From contig CAMPGG010000203.1 of the NCBI GenBank assembly GCA_946885335.1, positions 1 to 6,483 of the forward strand: 6,483 nucleotides of DNA. The letters are read 5' to 3'. The notes under the pieces are model-generated. The model was given only the letters and a program-made list of their open reading frames with translations, ran no database searches and was not told where the DNA came from. Within the stretch, counting starts at the first letter, position 1. Each line of letters begins with the position of its first letter. The stretch comes from an uncultured Chitinophagaceae bacterium. Lineage in GTDB: Bacteria; Bacteroidota; Bacteroidia; Chitinophagales; Chitinophagaceae. A program made the position numbers and the translations under genes. This document shows positions 1 through 5,900 of this stretch, in pieces.

Positions 1-18
1 AGGAATGAGAATAAGAAA

Positions 19-390
19 CTAAACTTTTGCATGCTCGTGTTTTTTATTGATGACACCCAGGTGAGTAAATTGAAAACCGGTTTCATACTTTAAACCATAA
101 CCAAAAATCCTGTCCATGGAAGCATGACCAAATAAGATGGTACCGATTAAAATGAGTATGGTGGTACCAGTCAAAAATCCCCATAAAAAAAAGACAACTG
201 CCAAAGCTTTATGATGAAACAAATTATATAAAGCAGCCCCGGTTTTATTACCAAACGCATAACCTATCATACTTAAATCAGGCCCTAGAAACAATAACAA
301 ATAATACCACCATGCCGCATCAAAATAATAAAGAGCGTAGAGGCTAATGCCAAACAGTGCCAACTCTTCCAGTTTAAGTATATTCTTCAT
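19..390 (-). CDS. DUF4260 family small integral membrane protein
   Basis: A 123-residue hydrophobic protein that I recognise as the DUF4260 family from its conserved blocks: LEEL at residues 7-10, GPDLSMIGY at 36-44, GAALYNLFHH at 51-60, and a C-terminal block with H89, D93-R94, GYGLKY at 97-102 and THLG at 109-112. Hydrophobic segments lie at about 8-22, 25-45 and 61-88, so it should sit in the inner membrane with three or four helices. The length is normal for the family and the protein appears complete. The ATG is 10 bp after the stop of the DUF1835 gene, with no Shine-Dalgarno sequence, which suggests co-transcription as the last visible gene of the parE unit. The biochemical role of the family is unknown; the conserved His and Asp residues hint at a functional site, but that is inference. 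Only 18 bases follow it in the window, so its terminator cannot be seen. Confidence 0.88.
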   Translation of the reverse strand: MKNILKLEELALFGISLYALYYFDAAWWYYLLLFLGPDLSMIGYAFGNKTGAALYNLFHHKALAVVFFLWGFLTGTTILILIGTILFGHASMDRIFGYGLKYETGFQFTHLGVINKKHEHAKV

Positions 391-400
391 TTGGATTCAA

Positions 401-1339
401 TTAACTTTCTTCAGAAGCTGAAGGTACTGTTTCTGCTTTATCAACAGGGTTTGCTAATTTAACATCAAAGTCTTTCCAGTTTTTGTTTGTATCACCCATG
501 GCTTCAAGATGGCCACTGTTCACCAGGTTTTTCATACGCCACATCATATAAACATCGCCAGTTTTTATCTTCATCCGGTGAAGTGTATTCGAAAGTACTC
601 TTCCGGCTTTTTGCCATTCGGCACTGGCGTTTTTCAATAATTCCTTATCGTAAAAATTTTCGCTCTCACTGGCTATTTTTTTTCCACCTTCTAAAATCCG
701 CACGCCACCATTTTCTTCCACCAGTCTTTTCCATTCATCCGGATCCACCTCAAACTCACTCAGGGTAATGGGTCTTGATAACTTCTTTGCTTTCAATATT
801 TCTTTGGGTAAAATATCATGAATGGTTGTAGGATAATATAATTGACCTTTCTCATTTAAAAATGGAAGATTATTTAGGTATAAAACCATGATGCGTCCCT
901 GGTAATTGCTCAACTGGCGCATCAACCAAAAATAACCACATACATCATGTTGGTTTTGTCCCATCCAGATCCAGGCTTGTAAGTCCGGATTTGCATCCAA
1001 CTTTTCCTGCAACTCCTTAACCGTATTGCGATCATCGAAACTGCCAGCCAGTTGGGTACCATAAGGTGAACCTTCAAGCAAACTTCTCCACCATTCTACT
1101 CTTTGCTGCCAGCCTTCTTCTTCATCAAGATTAGTTAATGGACCTACAGCAAAATCATCCCTGATCAAAAGAACTTCACCCATTAACTTTTCATCCATTT
1201 CCATTGCCGATTTCAATACAGCAATATCCGGCTCCTGGAAAACTATGTGAACCAGATTTGTTTCCTGATTAACATTCTGCACTTTTTCTTCATTCAACTG
1301 TTCTTCGTTTTCCACTTTTACCTGTTCTTCGTTATTCAT
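401..1339 (-). CDS. DUF1835 / DUF3658 domain-containing protein
   Basis: A 312-residue soluble protein of unknown function. Residues of about 30-150 match the DUF1835 pattern: HIVFQEPDIAVLKSAM, then GEVLLIRDDFAVGPL at 54-68, the WWRSLL motif at 83-88 and an aromatic core with WIWMGQNQHDVCGY at 123-136. Residues of about 195-295 match DUF3658: DEWKRLVEENGGVRIL, FYD, a W-x(4)-GRVL helix and a final GDVYMMWRMKNLVNSGHLE region. No signal peptide or membrane segment is seen. The first 28 residues are a low-complexity, Glu/Asn/Gln-rich extension with NEEQ repeats; most relatives that I know begin near residue 30. No other Met occurs before residue 46, inside the domain, so the ATG at 1339 is the best start. 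It is preceded by an A-rich stretch instead of a Shine-Dalgarno sequence. It lies 42 bp downstream of parE and 10 bp upstream of the DUF4260 gene, consistent with an operon. Confidence 0.9.
   Translation of the reverse strand: MNNEEQVKVENEEQLNEEKVQNVNQETNLVHIVFQEPDIAVLKSAMEMDEKLMGEVLLIRDDFAVGPLTNLDEEEGWQQRVEWWRSLLEGSPYGTQLAGSFDDRNTVKELQEKLDANPDLQAWIWMGQNQHDVCGYFWLMRQLSNYQGRIMVLYLNNLPFLNEKGQLYYPTTIHDILPKEILKAKKLSRPITLSEFEVDPDEWKRLVEENGGVRILEGGKKIASESENFYDKELLKNASAEWQKAGRVLSNTLHRMKIKTGDVYMMWRMKNLVNSGHLEAMGDTNKNWKDFDVKLANPVDKAETVPSASEES
1298..1333. repeat. 12-bp direct repeat encoding NEEQ twice
   Basis: CTGTTCTTCGTT occurs at 1298-1309 and again at 1322-1333, exactly 24 bp (8 codons) apart. 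On the coding (minus) strand each copy encodes Asn-Glu-Glu-Gln at the N-terminus of the DUF1835 protein. Being in frame, it looks like a small tandem duplication that has drifted in between, and it explains the low-complexity N-terminal extension. Confidence 0.75.
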
Positions 1340-1381
1340 AATTTTTTATAATTATTTATTTAATGTCAAGTCCGGGAAACA

Positions 1382-3301
1382 TTAAGCATCAGCCATTTTT
1401 TGCCCGGTTACTTCATTAATAGGTTCATCACTTTCAAATTTCAGGTTGCCAATAATAAATTCCTGCCTTTCCATTGTGTTCTTCCCCATATAATATTCAA
1501 GCAATTGCTGAATATGCGTGTGTTGTTCCATGATCACGGGTTGCTTTCGCATATCCTCGCCTATGAATTGTGCAAATTCATCCGGGCTGATTTCACCCAA
1601 ACCCTTAAACCTTGTAATTTCCGGCTTAGCACCCAATTTTTTTATTGCCGCCTGCCTTTCTTCTTCACTATAGGTATAAATAGTTTCCTGCTTATTCCGG
1701 ATACGGAACAATGGTGTTTCCAATATATAGATGTGGCCATTTCTTACGAGGTCAGGAAAAAATTGCAGGAAAAATGTCATCAACAATAGCCGGATGTGCA
1801 TACCATCTACATCCGCATCAGTTGCAACAACAATATTATTGTAACGCAAACCTTCTAACCCGTCTTCAATATTTAATGCATGCTGCAGTAAATTGAATTC
1901 TTCGTTTTCGTAAACCACTTTTTTGGTAAGACCAAAACTGTTCAATGGTTTTCCACGCAAACTAAAAACCGCCTGCGTTTCAACATTCCGTGCTTTAGTA
2001 ATGGAGCCGCTTGCTGAATCACCTTCGGTAATAAAAATGGTACTTTCCTTTTGTTTGCTAAAAAATTCTTCTTTATTTTTTGCCGGCGGTTCATCATTAA
2101 AATGTACCCGGCAATCTCTTAATTTTTTATTATGCAGGTTTGCTTTTTTAGCTCTTTCATTTGCAAGCTTTTTTATACCTGCAAGATCTTTGCGTTCTCT
2201 TTCGCTTTGTTCAATTCTTCTTTTTAAACCATCCGCGGTTGCGGGGTTTTTATGCAAATAATTATTCAGTTCTTTTGACAAAAAATCGCCAATAAACTGG
2301 CGCATACTTTTGCCACCTTCTTCTACAAATTGAGAACCCAATTTAGTTTTTGTCTGGCTTTCAAAAACCGGTTCTACCACTCTTACAGAAACTGCAGCCG
2401 CAATACTGGTGCGGATATCTGAAGCATCATAATCTTTTTTATAAAAATCACGGATCGTTTTTACATAAGCTTCCCTGAATGCCTGCTGGTGTGTACCACC
2501 CTGCGTTGTATGCTGACCATTTACAAAACTGTAAATATCTTCTCCATAATCATTGGTATGGGTGATGGCTAATTCAATGTCATCTCCTTTCAGGTGAATG
2601 ATGGGATAACGAATTTCATCTTCATTGGTTTTGCGTTGTAACAGATCGAGGAGGCCATTGCGGCTGATAAAACTTTTGCCGTTGTAAACAATCTTTAAGC
2701 CGGCATTAAGGAAACAATAATTCCAGATCTGGTTTTCCAGGTACTCCGGGATAAAATGAAAATTTTTAAAAACGCCTTCATCCGGAATAAAGGTTACATA
2801 AGTTCCGTTGCCTTCGCCTGTTTTTGATTCTTTGAATTCTTTGACTAAAACTCCTTTAGCAAATTCAGCCGTTTTCTCTTTTCCATCTCTAAAGGCGGTA
2901 ACCTTAAAAAAATTACTCAGAGCATTAACAGCTTTTGTACCAACACCATTCAAGCCAACGCTTTTTTGAAATGCTTTACTATCGTATTTGGCGCCGGTAT
3001 TGATCTTACTCACCACATCCACTACTTTACCTAAGGGAATTCCGCGGCCGTAGTCTCTTATTTCAACCACTTTATCTTTAATGGTGATTTCGATGGTTTT
3101 TCCATAACCCATCGTGTATTCATCAATGCAGTTGTCAAGCACCTCTTTTACCAGGACATAAATACCATCATCCGGGCTGCTGCCATCACCTAATTTGCCG
3201 ATATACATTCCAGGGCGTAAGCGAATATGTTCCCGCCAGTCTAAACTTTTAATACTGGCTTCATTATATTCAAAAATGTTTGCTTCTTTTTCCTTTGCCA
3301 T
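1382..3301 (-). CDS. parE: DNA topoisomerase IV subunit B (ParE)
   Basis: A 639-residue type IIA topoisomerase ATPase subunit. With ParC it forms topoisomerase IV, which decatenates daughter chromosomes and relaxes supercoils using ATP. The GHKL ATPase domain shows the catalytic Glu and Mg-binding Asn (E53, N57 in [11 protein letters not shown]), D83 in IRDYGRGIP, and the ATP-lid glycines at 116-121 (GLNGVG). The transducer carries Q316 and K318 in QTKTKLGS. The TOPRIM domain has E426 in EGDSASG and D495/D497/D499 in DADVDGMHI, followed by RFKGLGE at 564-570. The [10 protein letters not shown] segment and the surrounding TOPRIM sequence resemble Bacteroidota ParE more than GyrB, and the length fits either. 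The start is set by [18 protein letters not shown]; a GGAG sits 9 nt upstream (3311-3314). A promoter lies at 3362-3392. It heads the unit with the DUF1835 and DUF4260 genes; no parC is visible here. All key residues are intact. Confidence 0.95.
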   Translation of the reverse strand: MAKEKEANIFEYNEASIKSLDWREHIRLRPGMYIGKLGDGSSPDDGIYVLVKEVLDNCIDEYTMGYGKTIEITIKDKVVEIRDYGRGIPLGKVVDVVSKINTGAKYDSKAFQKSVGLNGVGTKAVNALSNFFKVTAFRDGKEKTAEFAKGVLVKEFKESKTGEGNGTYVTFIPDEGVFKNFHFIPEYLENQIWNYCFLNAGLKIVYNGKSFISRNGLLDLLQRKTNEDEIRYPIIHLKGDDIELAITHTNDYGEDIYSFVNGQHTTQGGTHQQAFREAYVKTIRDFYKKDYDASDIRTSIAAAVSVRVVEPVFESQTKTKLGSQFVEEGGKSMRQFIGDFLSKELNNYLHKNPATADGLKRRIEQSERERKDLAGIKKLANERAKKANLHNKKLRDCRVHFNDEPPAKNKEEFFSKQKESTIFITEGDSASGSITKARNVETQAVFSLRGKPLNSFGLTKKVVYENEEFNLLQHALNIEDGLEGLRYNNIVVATDADVDGMHIRLLLMTFFLQFFPDLVRNGHIYILETPLFRIRNKQETIYTYSEEERQAAIKKLGAKPEITRFKGLGEISPDEFAQFIGEDMRKQPVIMEQHTHIQQLLEYYMGKNTMERQEFIIGNLKFESDEPINEVTGQKMADA

Positions 3302-3361
3302 TTATGGTTTCTCCAGGGTTTTAAAGATTATATGTATCCGGTTGAAAACATACAAACCGCG

Positions 3362-3392
3362 CAAATATAACAAAAGGCCATAAGCCCTCAAG
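3362..3392 (-). promoter_or_regulatory. Bacteroidota-type promoter for parE
   Basis: Read on the minus strand, TATATTTG (3369-3362) is an exact match to the Bacteroidota -7 consensus TAnnTTTG. CTTG (3392-3389) lies 19 bp upstream and matches the -33 TTTG in three of four bases. Transcription would start near 3355, giving a leader of roughly 50-55 nt before the parE ATG. The consensus is established for the phylum; its use here is inferred. Confidence 0.65.
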
Positions 3393-3464
3393 CAGTAGAA
3401 TTGTACACCTTTGTGGAAAAAATAAAACGCTTACTGGTATAATATGCCGCTGGTCATTTTGATT

Positions 3465-3494
3465 TCTGCCAATAAAAAAATGGTTGTAACTTTT
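3465..3494 (+). promoter_or_regulatory. Weak candidate promoter for the 54-codon small gene
   Basis: TAACTTTT at 3487-3494 matches TAnnTTTG in all but the last base. TCTG at 3465-3468, 18 bp upstream, matches the -33 TTTG in three of four; a better TTTG at 3458-3461 is 25 bp away. The box ends 19 nt before the ATG at 3514, so the leader would be very short. A match this loose in AT-rich DNA could be chance. Confidence 0.3.
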
Positions 3495-3513
3495 ATAGAT
3501 AAAATCGTTGCGT

Positions 3514-3678
3514 ATGAAAAAGTTACTGGTTTTCCTGGTGCTCATCGCCTGCGTGGCGGCCGTTGCATTTGCTAGTTTAAGGAATGAGGTTAAAAAAGAG
3601 AAGAAAGAAATTAAGACCGAAAAACAACAAAAGGAAATTAAAAAAGAAACGAAGAAAAAACATTGTTATTACAGCTAG
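3514..3678 (+). CDS. Small exported lysine-rich protein (54 aa), unknown function
   Basis: A short gene of 54 codons plus stop, starting MKKLLVFLVLIACVAAVAFA. The first 20 residues form a classical signal sequence: two lysines, a hydrophobic core, and an AFA|S site that could be cut by signal peptidase I. Alternatively LIAC at 10-13 fits a lipobox with C13, though it would be early in the sequence, or the segment may stay uncleaved as a membrane anchor. The rest (residues 22-49) is almost entirely Lys, Glu, Gln and Thr with KKEIK-like repeats, probably helical and strongly basic, ending HCYYS. I do not recognise the family. Support for it being real: a clean signal sequence, a marked switch from hydrophobic to charged, and a strong terminator 12 bp after the stop. 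No Shine-Dalgarno sequence is seen, as is usual in this phylum. Confidence 0.7.
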   Translation: MKKLLVFLVLIACVAAVAFASLRNEVKKEKKEIKTEKQQKEIKKETKKKHCYYS

Positions 3679-3690
3679 TAGAATCGGCTA

Positions 3691-3720
3691 AAAAAGGCTG
3701 TCTTCAAAGACAGCCTTTTT
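3691..3720 (+). terminator. Intrinsic terminator after the small exported protein gene
   Basis: A perfect 8-bp GC-rich stem, GGCTGTCT (3696-3703) with AGACAGCC (3708-3715), closed by a TCAA loop and flanked by an A-tract on the left and TTTTT on the right. The A/T flanks can extend the stem to about 13 bp and make it able to work in both directions. It begins 12 bp after the stop at 3678 and isolates the small gene from the one at 4067. Confidence 0.9.
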
Positions 3721-3902
3721 CTTTGTTAGCTTTTGAATGAGGCTCATTTTATTAATAATTGTCATATCATCTATAAGCAGCTGAATGCGATTTTTACCCT
3801 TGATACGGGTTATTTTAATTTAAGTTTAAATGTCTTTTACCTTTATAAAATATTGATTTTCAGATCTAAAGACTTAAATTTTCATTAAATATTTAAAAGG
3901 TG
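3721..3902. other. AT-rich gene-free stretch with an imperfect inverted repeat
   Basis: I find no coding sequence here beyond runs of 12-15 codons. The only structure is an imperfect inverted repeat: 3822-3837 can pair with 3868-3881 (GTCTTT with AAAGAC, then TTTAA with TTAAA past a 2-nt bulge) around a 30-nt loop. In DNA this AT-rich such pairing may be chance. The stretch separates the terminator at 3691-3720 from the promoter at 3903-3933. Confidence 0.4.
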
Positions 3903-3933
3903 GTTGTGACTGTTTTTAATATCCTTATTTTTG
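3903..3933 (+). promoter_or_regulatory. Bacteroidota-type promoter for the 87-aa gene
   Basis: TATTTTTG at 3926-3933 is an exact fit to TAnnTTTG, and GTTG at 3903-3906 matches the -33 TTTG in three of four bases with a 19-bp spacer, the same geometry as the parE promoter in this window. Transcription would start near 3940, leaving an unusually long leader of about 125 nt before the ATG at 4067. Confidence 0.6.
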
Positions 3934-3944
3934 AATTCTAACCC

Positions 3945-3980
3945 CACCCTTGAAGATCACTAACCATCTCTTTTAGGGTG
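3945..3980 (+). promoter_or_regulatory. Predicted leader hairpin near the 5' end of the 87-aa gene's mRNA
   Basis: CACCCT (3945-3950) pairs with AGGGTG (3975-3980). After one U-U mismatch and a G-U pair the helix continues with AAGA (3953-3956) against TCTT (3969-3972), leaving a 12-nt loop. No T-tract follows, so it is not a terminator. It would lie a few nucleotides from the predicted transcript start, where it might stabilise the RNA or be a regulatory element. It matches no riboswitch class that I recognise. Confidence 0.4.
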
Positions 3981-3982
3981 TT

Positions 3983-4029
3983 TCATTAAATTCTTCACTA
4001 CCCAGGCCAATTGCGGCTCATTAAATTCT
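3983..4029 (+). repeat. 12-bp direct repeat in the leader of the 87-aa gene
   Basis: TCATTAAATTCT occurs at 3983-3994 and 4018-4029, a period of 35 bp. A 9-base match (TCATTAAAT) also appears at 3882-3890, upstream of the promoter. The two full copies lie between the leader hairpin and the ribosome-binding site, so they could be protein or RNA-binding sites, or simply a remnant of a short duplication. Confidence 0.5.
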
Positions 4030-4056
4030 GGATTATTATAATTAACCATCAAAAAA

Positions 4057-4062
4057 AGGAGG
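4057..4062 (+). promoter_or_regulatory. Consensus AGGAGG ribosome-binding site
   Basis: A perfect AGGAGG behind a run of A residues lies 4 nt before the ATG at 4067. This stands out because the other starts here have no such sequence (parE has only a GGAG) and Bacteroidota genes usually do not depend on one. It supports the start at 4067. A second, out-of-frame ATG at 4063 abuts the site directly and is too close to be preferred. Confidence 0.75.
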
Positions 4063-4066
4063 ATGT

Positions 4067-4330
4067 ATGTTCGCGTATGGATTACTGGAAATTGGCTGTT
4101 ATTACCTGGTGCAGGAAAAAAAAGACTCTCCTCTTACTTTGATCAAGGTAGCGATGGAGTCGGATCATTGTATGTATATTCTTCGGTACGAGGATACACT
4201 GGCAAGTGAATGGAAGAAAAAATCGGATCCGATAGTTGATATTGTTGAATGCCTTACTGACGATGCCGTTAGAGCTTGGGAAAAACAATATAACAGTGAA
4301 GATGCTTATTATGAAGAAGACGAAGAGTAA
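4067..4330 (+). CDS. Hypothetical 87-aa cytoplasmic protein with acidic tail
   Basis: A small soluble protein without signal peptide or membrane segment, and not of a family that I can name with confidence. The N-terminal half (MFAYGLLEIGCYYLVQEKKDSP) is aromatic and probably beta-rich; the middle has CMYILRYED at 35-43 and EWKKKSDPIVDIVECL at 48-63; the C-terminus is an amphipathic helix ending in a strongly acidic, Tyr-containing tail (EDAYYEEDEE). Cysteines are at 11, 35 and 62, not in a metal-binding arrangement. The start is set by AGGAGG 4 nt upstream. Its own promoter (3903-3933), long leader and downstream hairpin indicate a single-gene unit, which together with the strong ribosome-binding site argues that it is a real and probably well-translated gene. 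Function unknown. Confidence 0.82.
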   Translation: MFAYGLLEIGCYYLVQEKKDSPLTLIKVAMESDHCMYILRYEDTLASEWKKKSDPIVDIVECLTDDAVRAWEKQYNSEDAYYEEDEE

Positions 4331-4346
4331 ATAATTACGCCGTTTA

Positions 4347-4355
4347 TAATTTTTG
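4347..4355 (+). promoter_or_regulatory. Weak candidate -7 element for the peptidase gene
   Basis: TAATTTTTG at 4347-4355 resembles TAnnTTTG with one extra base between TA and TTTG. No TTG is found at the usual -33 distance. If used, transcription would start near 4362, so the hairpin at 4365-4402 would form the very 5' end of the peptidase mRNA. No better promoter is visible between 4331 and 4411. Confidence 0.25.
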
Positions 4356-4364
4356 ATCTTAACG

Positions 4365-4411
4365 ATGGTTGAAATGTTTTATTTTTAAAACACTTCAACC
4401 ATTTTTATTTT
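4365..4411 (+). terminator. Intrinsic terminator of the 87-aa gene, abutting the next start codon
   Basis: A long stem pairs 4365-4380 with 4387-4402: nine pairs beginning ATGGTTGAA/TTCAACCAT, one A-C mismatch (4374/4393), then six more pairs, with a 6-nt loop ATTTTT. A T-rich run follows (4402-4411, interrupted by one A). It lies 35 bp after the stop of the 87-aa gene. The T-run ends exactly where the peptidase ATG begins at 4412. On the minus strand the mismatch becomes a G-U pair, so the stem is stable either way. Confidence 0.75.
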
Positions 4412-5860
4412 ATGATAAACAGATACGTTTCGTTATTCCTGGTTTTTTTGTTTGGATACAACAGTTTGTTTGCACAGGCAGATTTGCCAACGGATTATTT
4501 AAGTGCCGAATTTCATGAAGGTCGCAGGGAAGCACTCAGGGAACTGATGCCTGAGCATTCAGTTGCAGTCATTTTTGCATACCCCGTTCGTAATTTCAGC
4601 AACGATGTGGATTATATCTATCATGCCAACCCTGATATGTATTACTTCACCGGCTACCGCGAACCCAATGCTGTGTTATTCATTTTTAAAGAAACACAAA
4701 CTGCTCATAATGGCGATAAGTATAACGAATTGTTCTTTGTACAGGAAAGAAATGAACAGGCTGAAAAATGGAATGGCAGAAGATTAGGTGTTGAAGGTGT
4801 GAAAAATAAACTGGGTTTCAAAAATGTATTTACAGGCGCAGCATTTGCTGATTTTAATATTGAACTTACCTCCTTTAAAAAGATCATTTCTGCCAATTTA
4901 CCTAAGGATGTAGCAGATTCACGTTGGGACAAAGCGGATCTTTTTGATCTAATTGAACAATTCAAATCAAAGGCCGGTTACAACGAAAACGGGGATAAAC
5001 GTTTTGATCATAAATTATTTTTCCAGTTGACGGGCCAGTTAAGAGAAATAAAAACGAGTGAAGAATTAACATTGATCAGGAAAGCAGTAGAGATCAGTTG
5101 CCAGGGACAAAATGAAGTAATGAAAGCCATTAAACCTGGCATGTCAGAATTAGAGATCCAGGGTTTGCATGAATTTGTACATAAAAAATATGGTGCGGAA
5201 GCTGTTGGTTATGGCTCTATCGTTGGTTCTGGTGAAAACGGCTGCATACTGCATTACACGGAAAACACCAGGACCAAAGTTGGAAATGATATGATCCTGA
5301 TGGATGTTGGTGCACAATACCATGGCTATACGGCTGATGTTACACGAACCATCCCGGCAGATGGAAAATTTTCAGCTGAGGAAAGAATAATTTATCAACT
5401 GGTTTACGATGCGCAGGAAGCGGCATTTAAGATTTTAAAAGACGGTGCCAGTTTTGCCGATGCCAGCGCTGCCGCTAAAAACGTAATTTCAGATGGGTTA
5501 TTAAAACTGAAAATCATCAAAGACAAAAAAGAAGTAAACAAATATTATCCTCATGGACTTTTACATCATATCGGGTTAGATGTTCATGACCGGAATTTTT
5601 CAAAAACCATGAAAAAAGACATGGTCATTACCATTGAACCGGGCATTTATATCCCTTCTGATAGTGATTGCGATAAAAAATGGTGGGGAATTGCCGTTCG
5701 AATTGAAGACGATGTGCTGATCAGGGAAAATGATTATGAATTGCTCTCAATTTATGCTCCAAGGAAAATAGAAGAAATTGAAAAAATGATCTCCCAAAAA
5801 AGTGCATTGGACGATTTTATCCTTCCACCATTAAAATCTGCAGAGAAAAAAGCATTCTAA
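4412..5860 (+). CDS. Secreted Xaa-Pro aminopeptidase, peptidase family M24 (aminopeptidase P type)
   Basis: A 482-residue metallopeptidase predicted to remove N-terminal residues preceding proline. A signal peptide is clear (MINRYVSLFLVFLFGYNSLFAQ, cut near residue 22), so it should act in the periplasm or outside the cell, unlike cytoplasmic PepP. The aminopeptidase P N-terminal domain follows (about 28-190, with RREALRELMPEHSVAVI and YYFTGYREPNAVL). The catalytic pita-bread domain spans about 210-455. Its five metal ligands are all visible by comparison with E. coli PepP: D298 and D309 (MDVG...TADVTRT), H385 (HGLLHHIGLDVHD), E409 (TIEPGIYIP) and E432 (RIEDD); the supporting His residues are H281, H381 and H392. 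It probably binds two Mn ions. The start at 4412 is the only one that yields the signal peptide; the frame is closed by a stop at 4370 with no other ATG. No Shine-Dalgarno sequence is present; a terminator stem lies immediately upstream. Confidence 0.92.
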   Translation: MINRYVSLFLVFLFGYNSLFAQADLPTDYLSAEFHEGRREALRELMPEHSVAVIFAYPVRNFSNDVDYIYHANPDMYYFTGYREPNAVLFIFKETQTAHNGDKYNELFFVQERNEQAEKWNGRRLGVEGVKNKLGFKNVFTGAAFADFNIELTSFKKIISANLPKDVADSRWDKADLFDLIEQFKSKAGYNENGDKRFDHKLFFQLTGQLREIKTSEELTLIRKAVEISCQGQNEVMKAIKPGMSELEIQGLHEFVHKKYGAEAVGYGSIVGSGENGCILHYTENTRTKVGNDMILMDVGAQYHGYTADVTRTIPADGKFSAEERIIYQLVYDAQEAAFKILKDGASFADASAAAKNVISDGLLKLKIIKDKKEVNKYYPHGLLHHIGLDVHDRNFSKTMKKDMVITIEPGIYIPSDSDCDKKWWGIAVRIEDDVLIRENDYELLSIYAPRKIEEIEKMISQKSALDDFILPPLKSAEKKAF

Positions 5861-5872
5861 AAATCAACCAAA

Positions 5873-5900
5873 AATTAAAACACCTGGTGCCGTTTTAATT
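5873..5900. terminator. Possible bidirectional terminator between convergent genes
   Basis: A perfect 9-bp inverted repeat, AATTAAAAC (5873-5881) and GTTTTAATT (5892-5900), has a 10-nt loop. It overlaps the last codons and stop of the minus-strand gene and begins 13 bp after the peptidase stop. On the minus strand the stem runs into TTTTT; on the plus strand no T-run follows beyond the stem. The stem is AT-rich and weak, so this is only a candidate, but no other terminator is visible between the two genes. Confidence 0.4.

Noticed and set aside
487..768. 93-codon plus-strand frame opposite the DUF1835 gene
   Set aside because: Antisense to a recognised two-domain protein, with no recognisable protein features.
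1340..1381. TTGACA and TATAAA on the minus strand between parE and the DUF1835 gene, resembling a sigma-70 promoter
   Set aside because: The spacing is far shorter than 17 bp, and the primary sigma factor of Bacteroidota recognises a different consensus; no TAnnTTTG is present in this gap.
1400..2261. Several plus-strand open frames (about 60-130 codons) within parE
   Set aside because: They are antisense shadows of a well-conserved gene whose every key motif is intact; their translations are Cys/Phe/Leu/Ser-rich, as expected from reversed AT-rich coding DNA.
3321..3545. 74-codon open frame on the minus strand upstream of parE
   Set aside because: It covers the exact parE promoter box and runs antisense to the signal sequence of the small exported protein; its translation is aromatic-rich without domain character. 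Most likely a chance frame.
4063..4209. 48-codon frame starting at the ATG that abuts AGGAGG
   Set aside because: Zero spacing to the ribosome-binding site and overlap with the better-supported 87-aa frame; kept only as a point about initiation.
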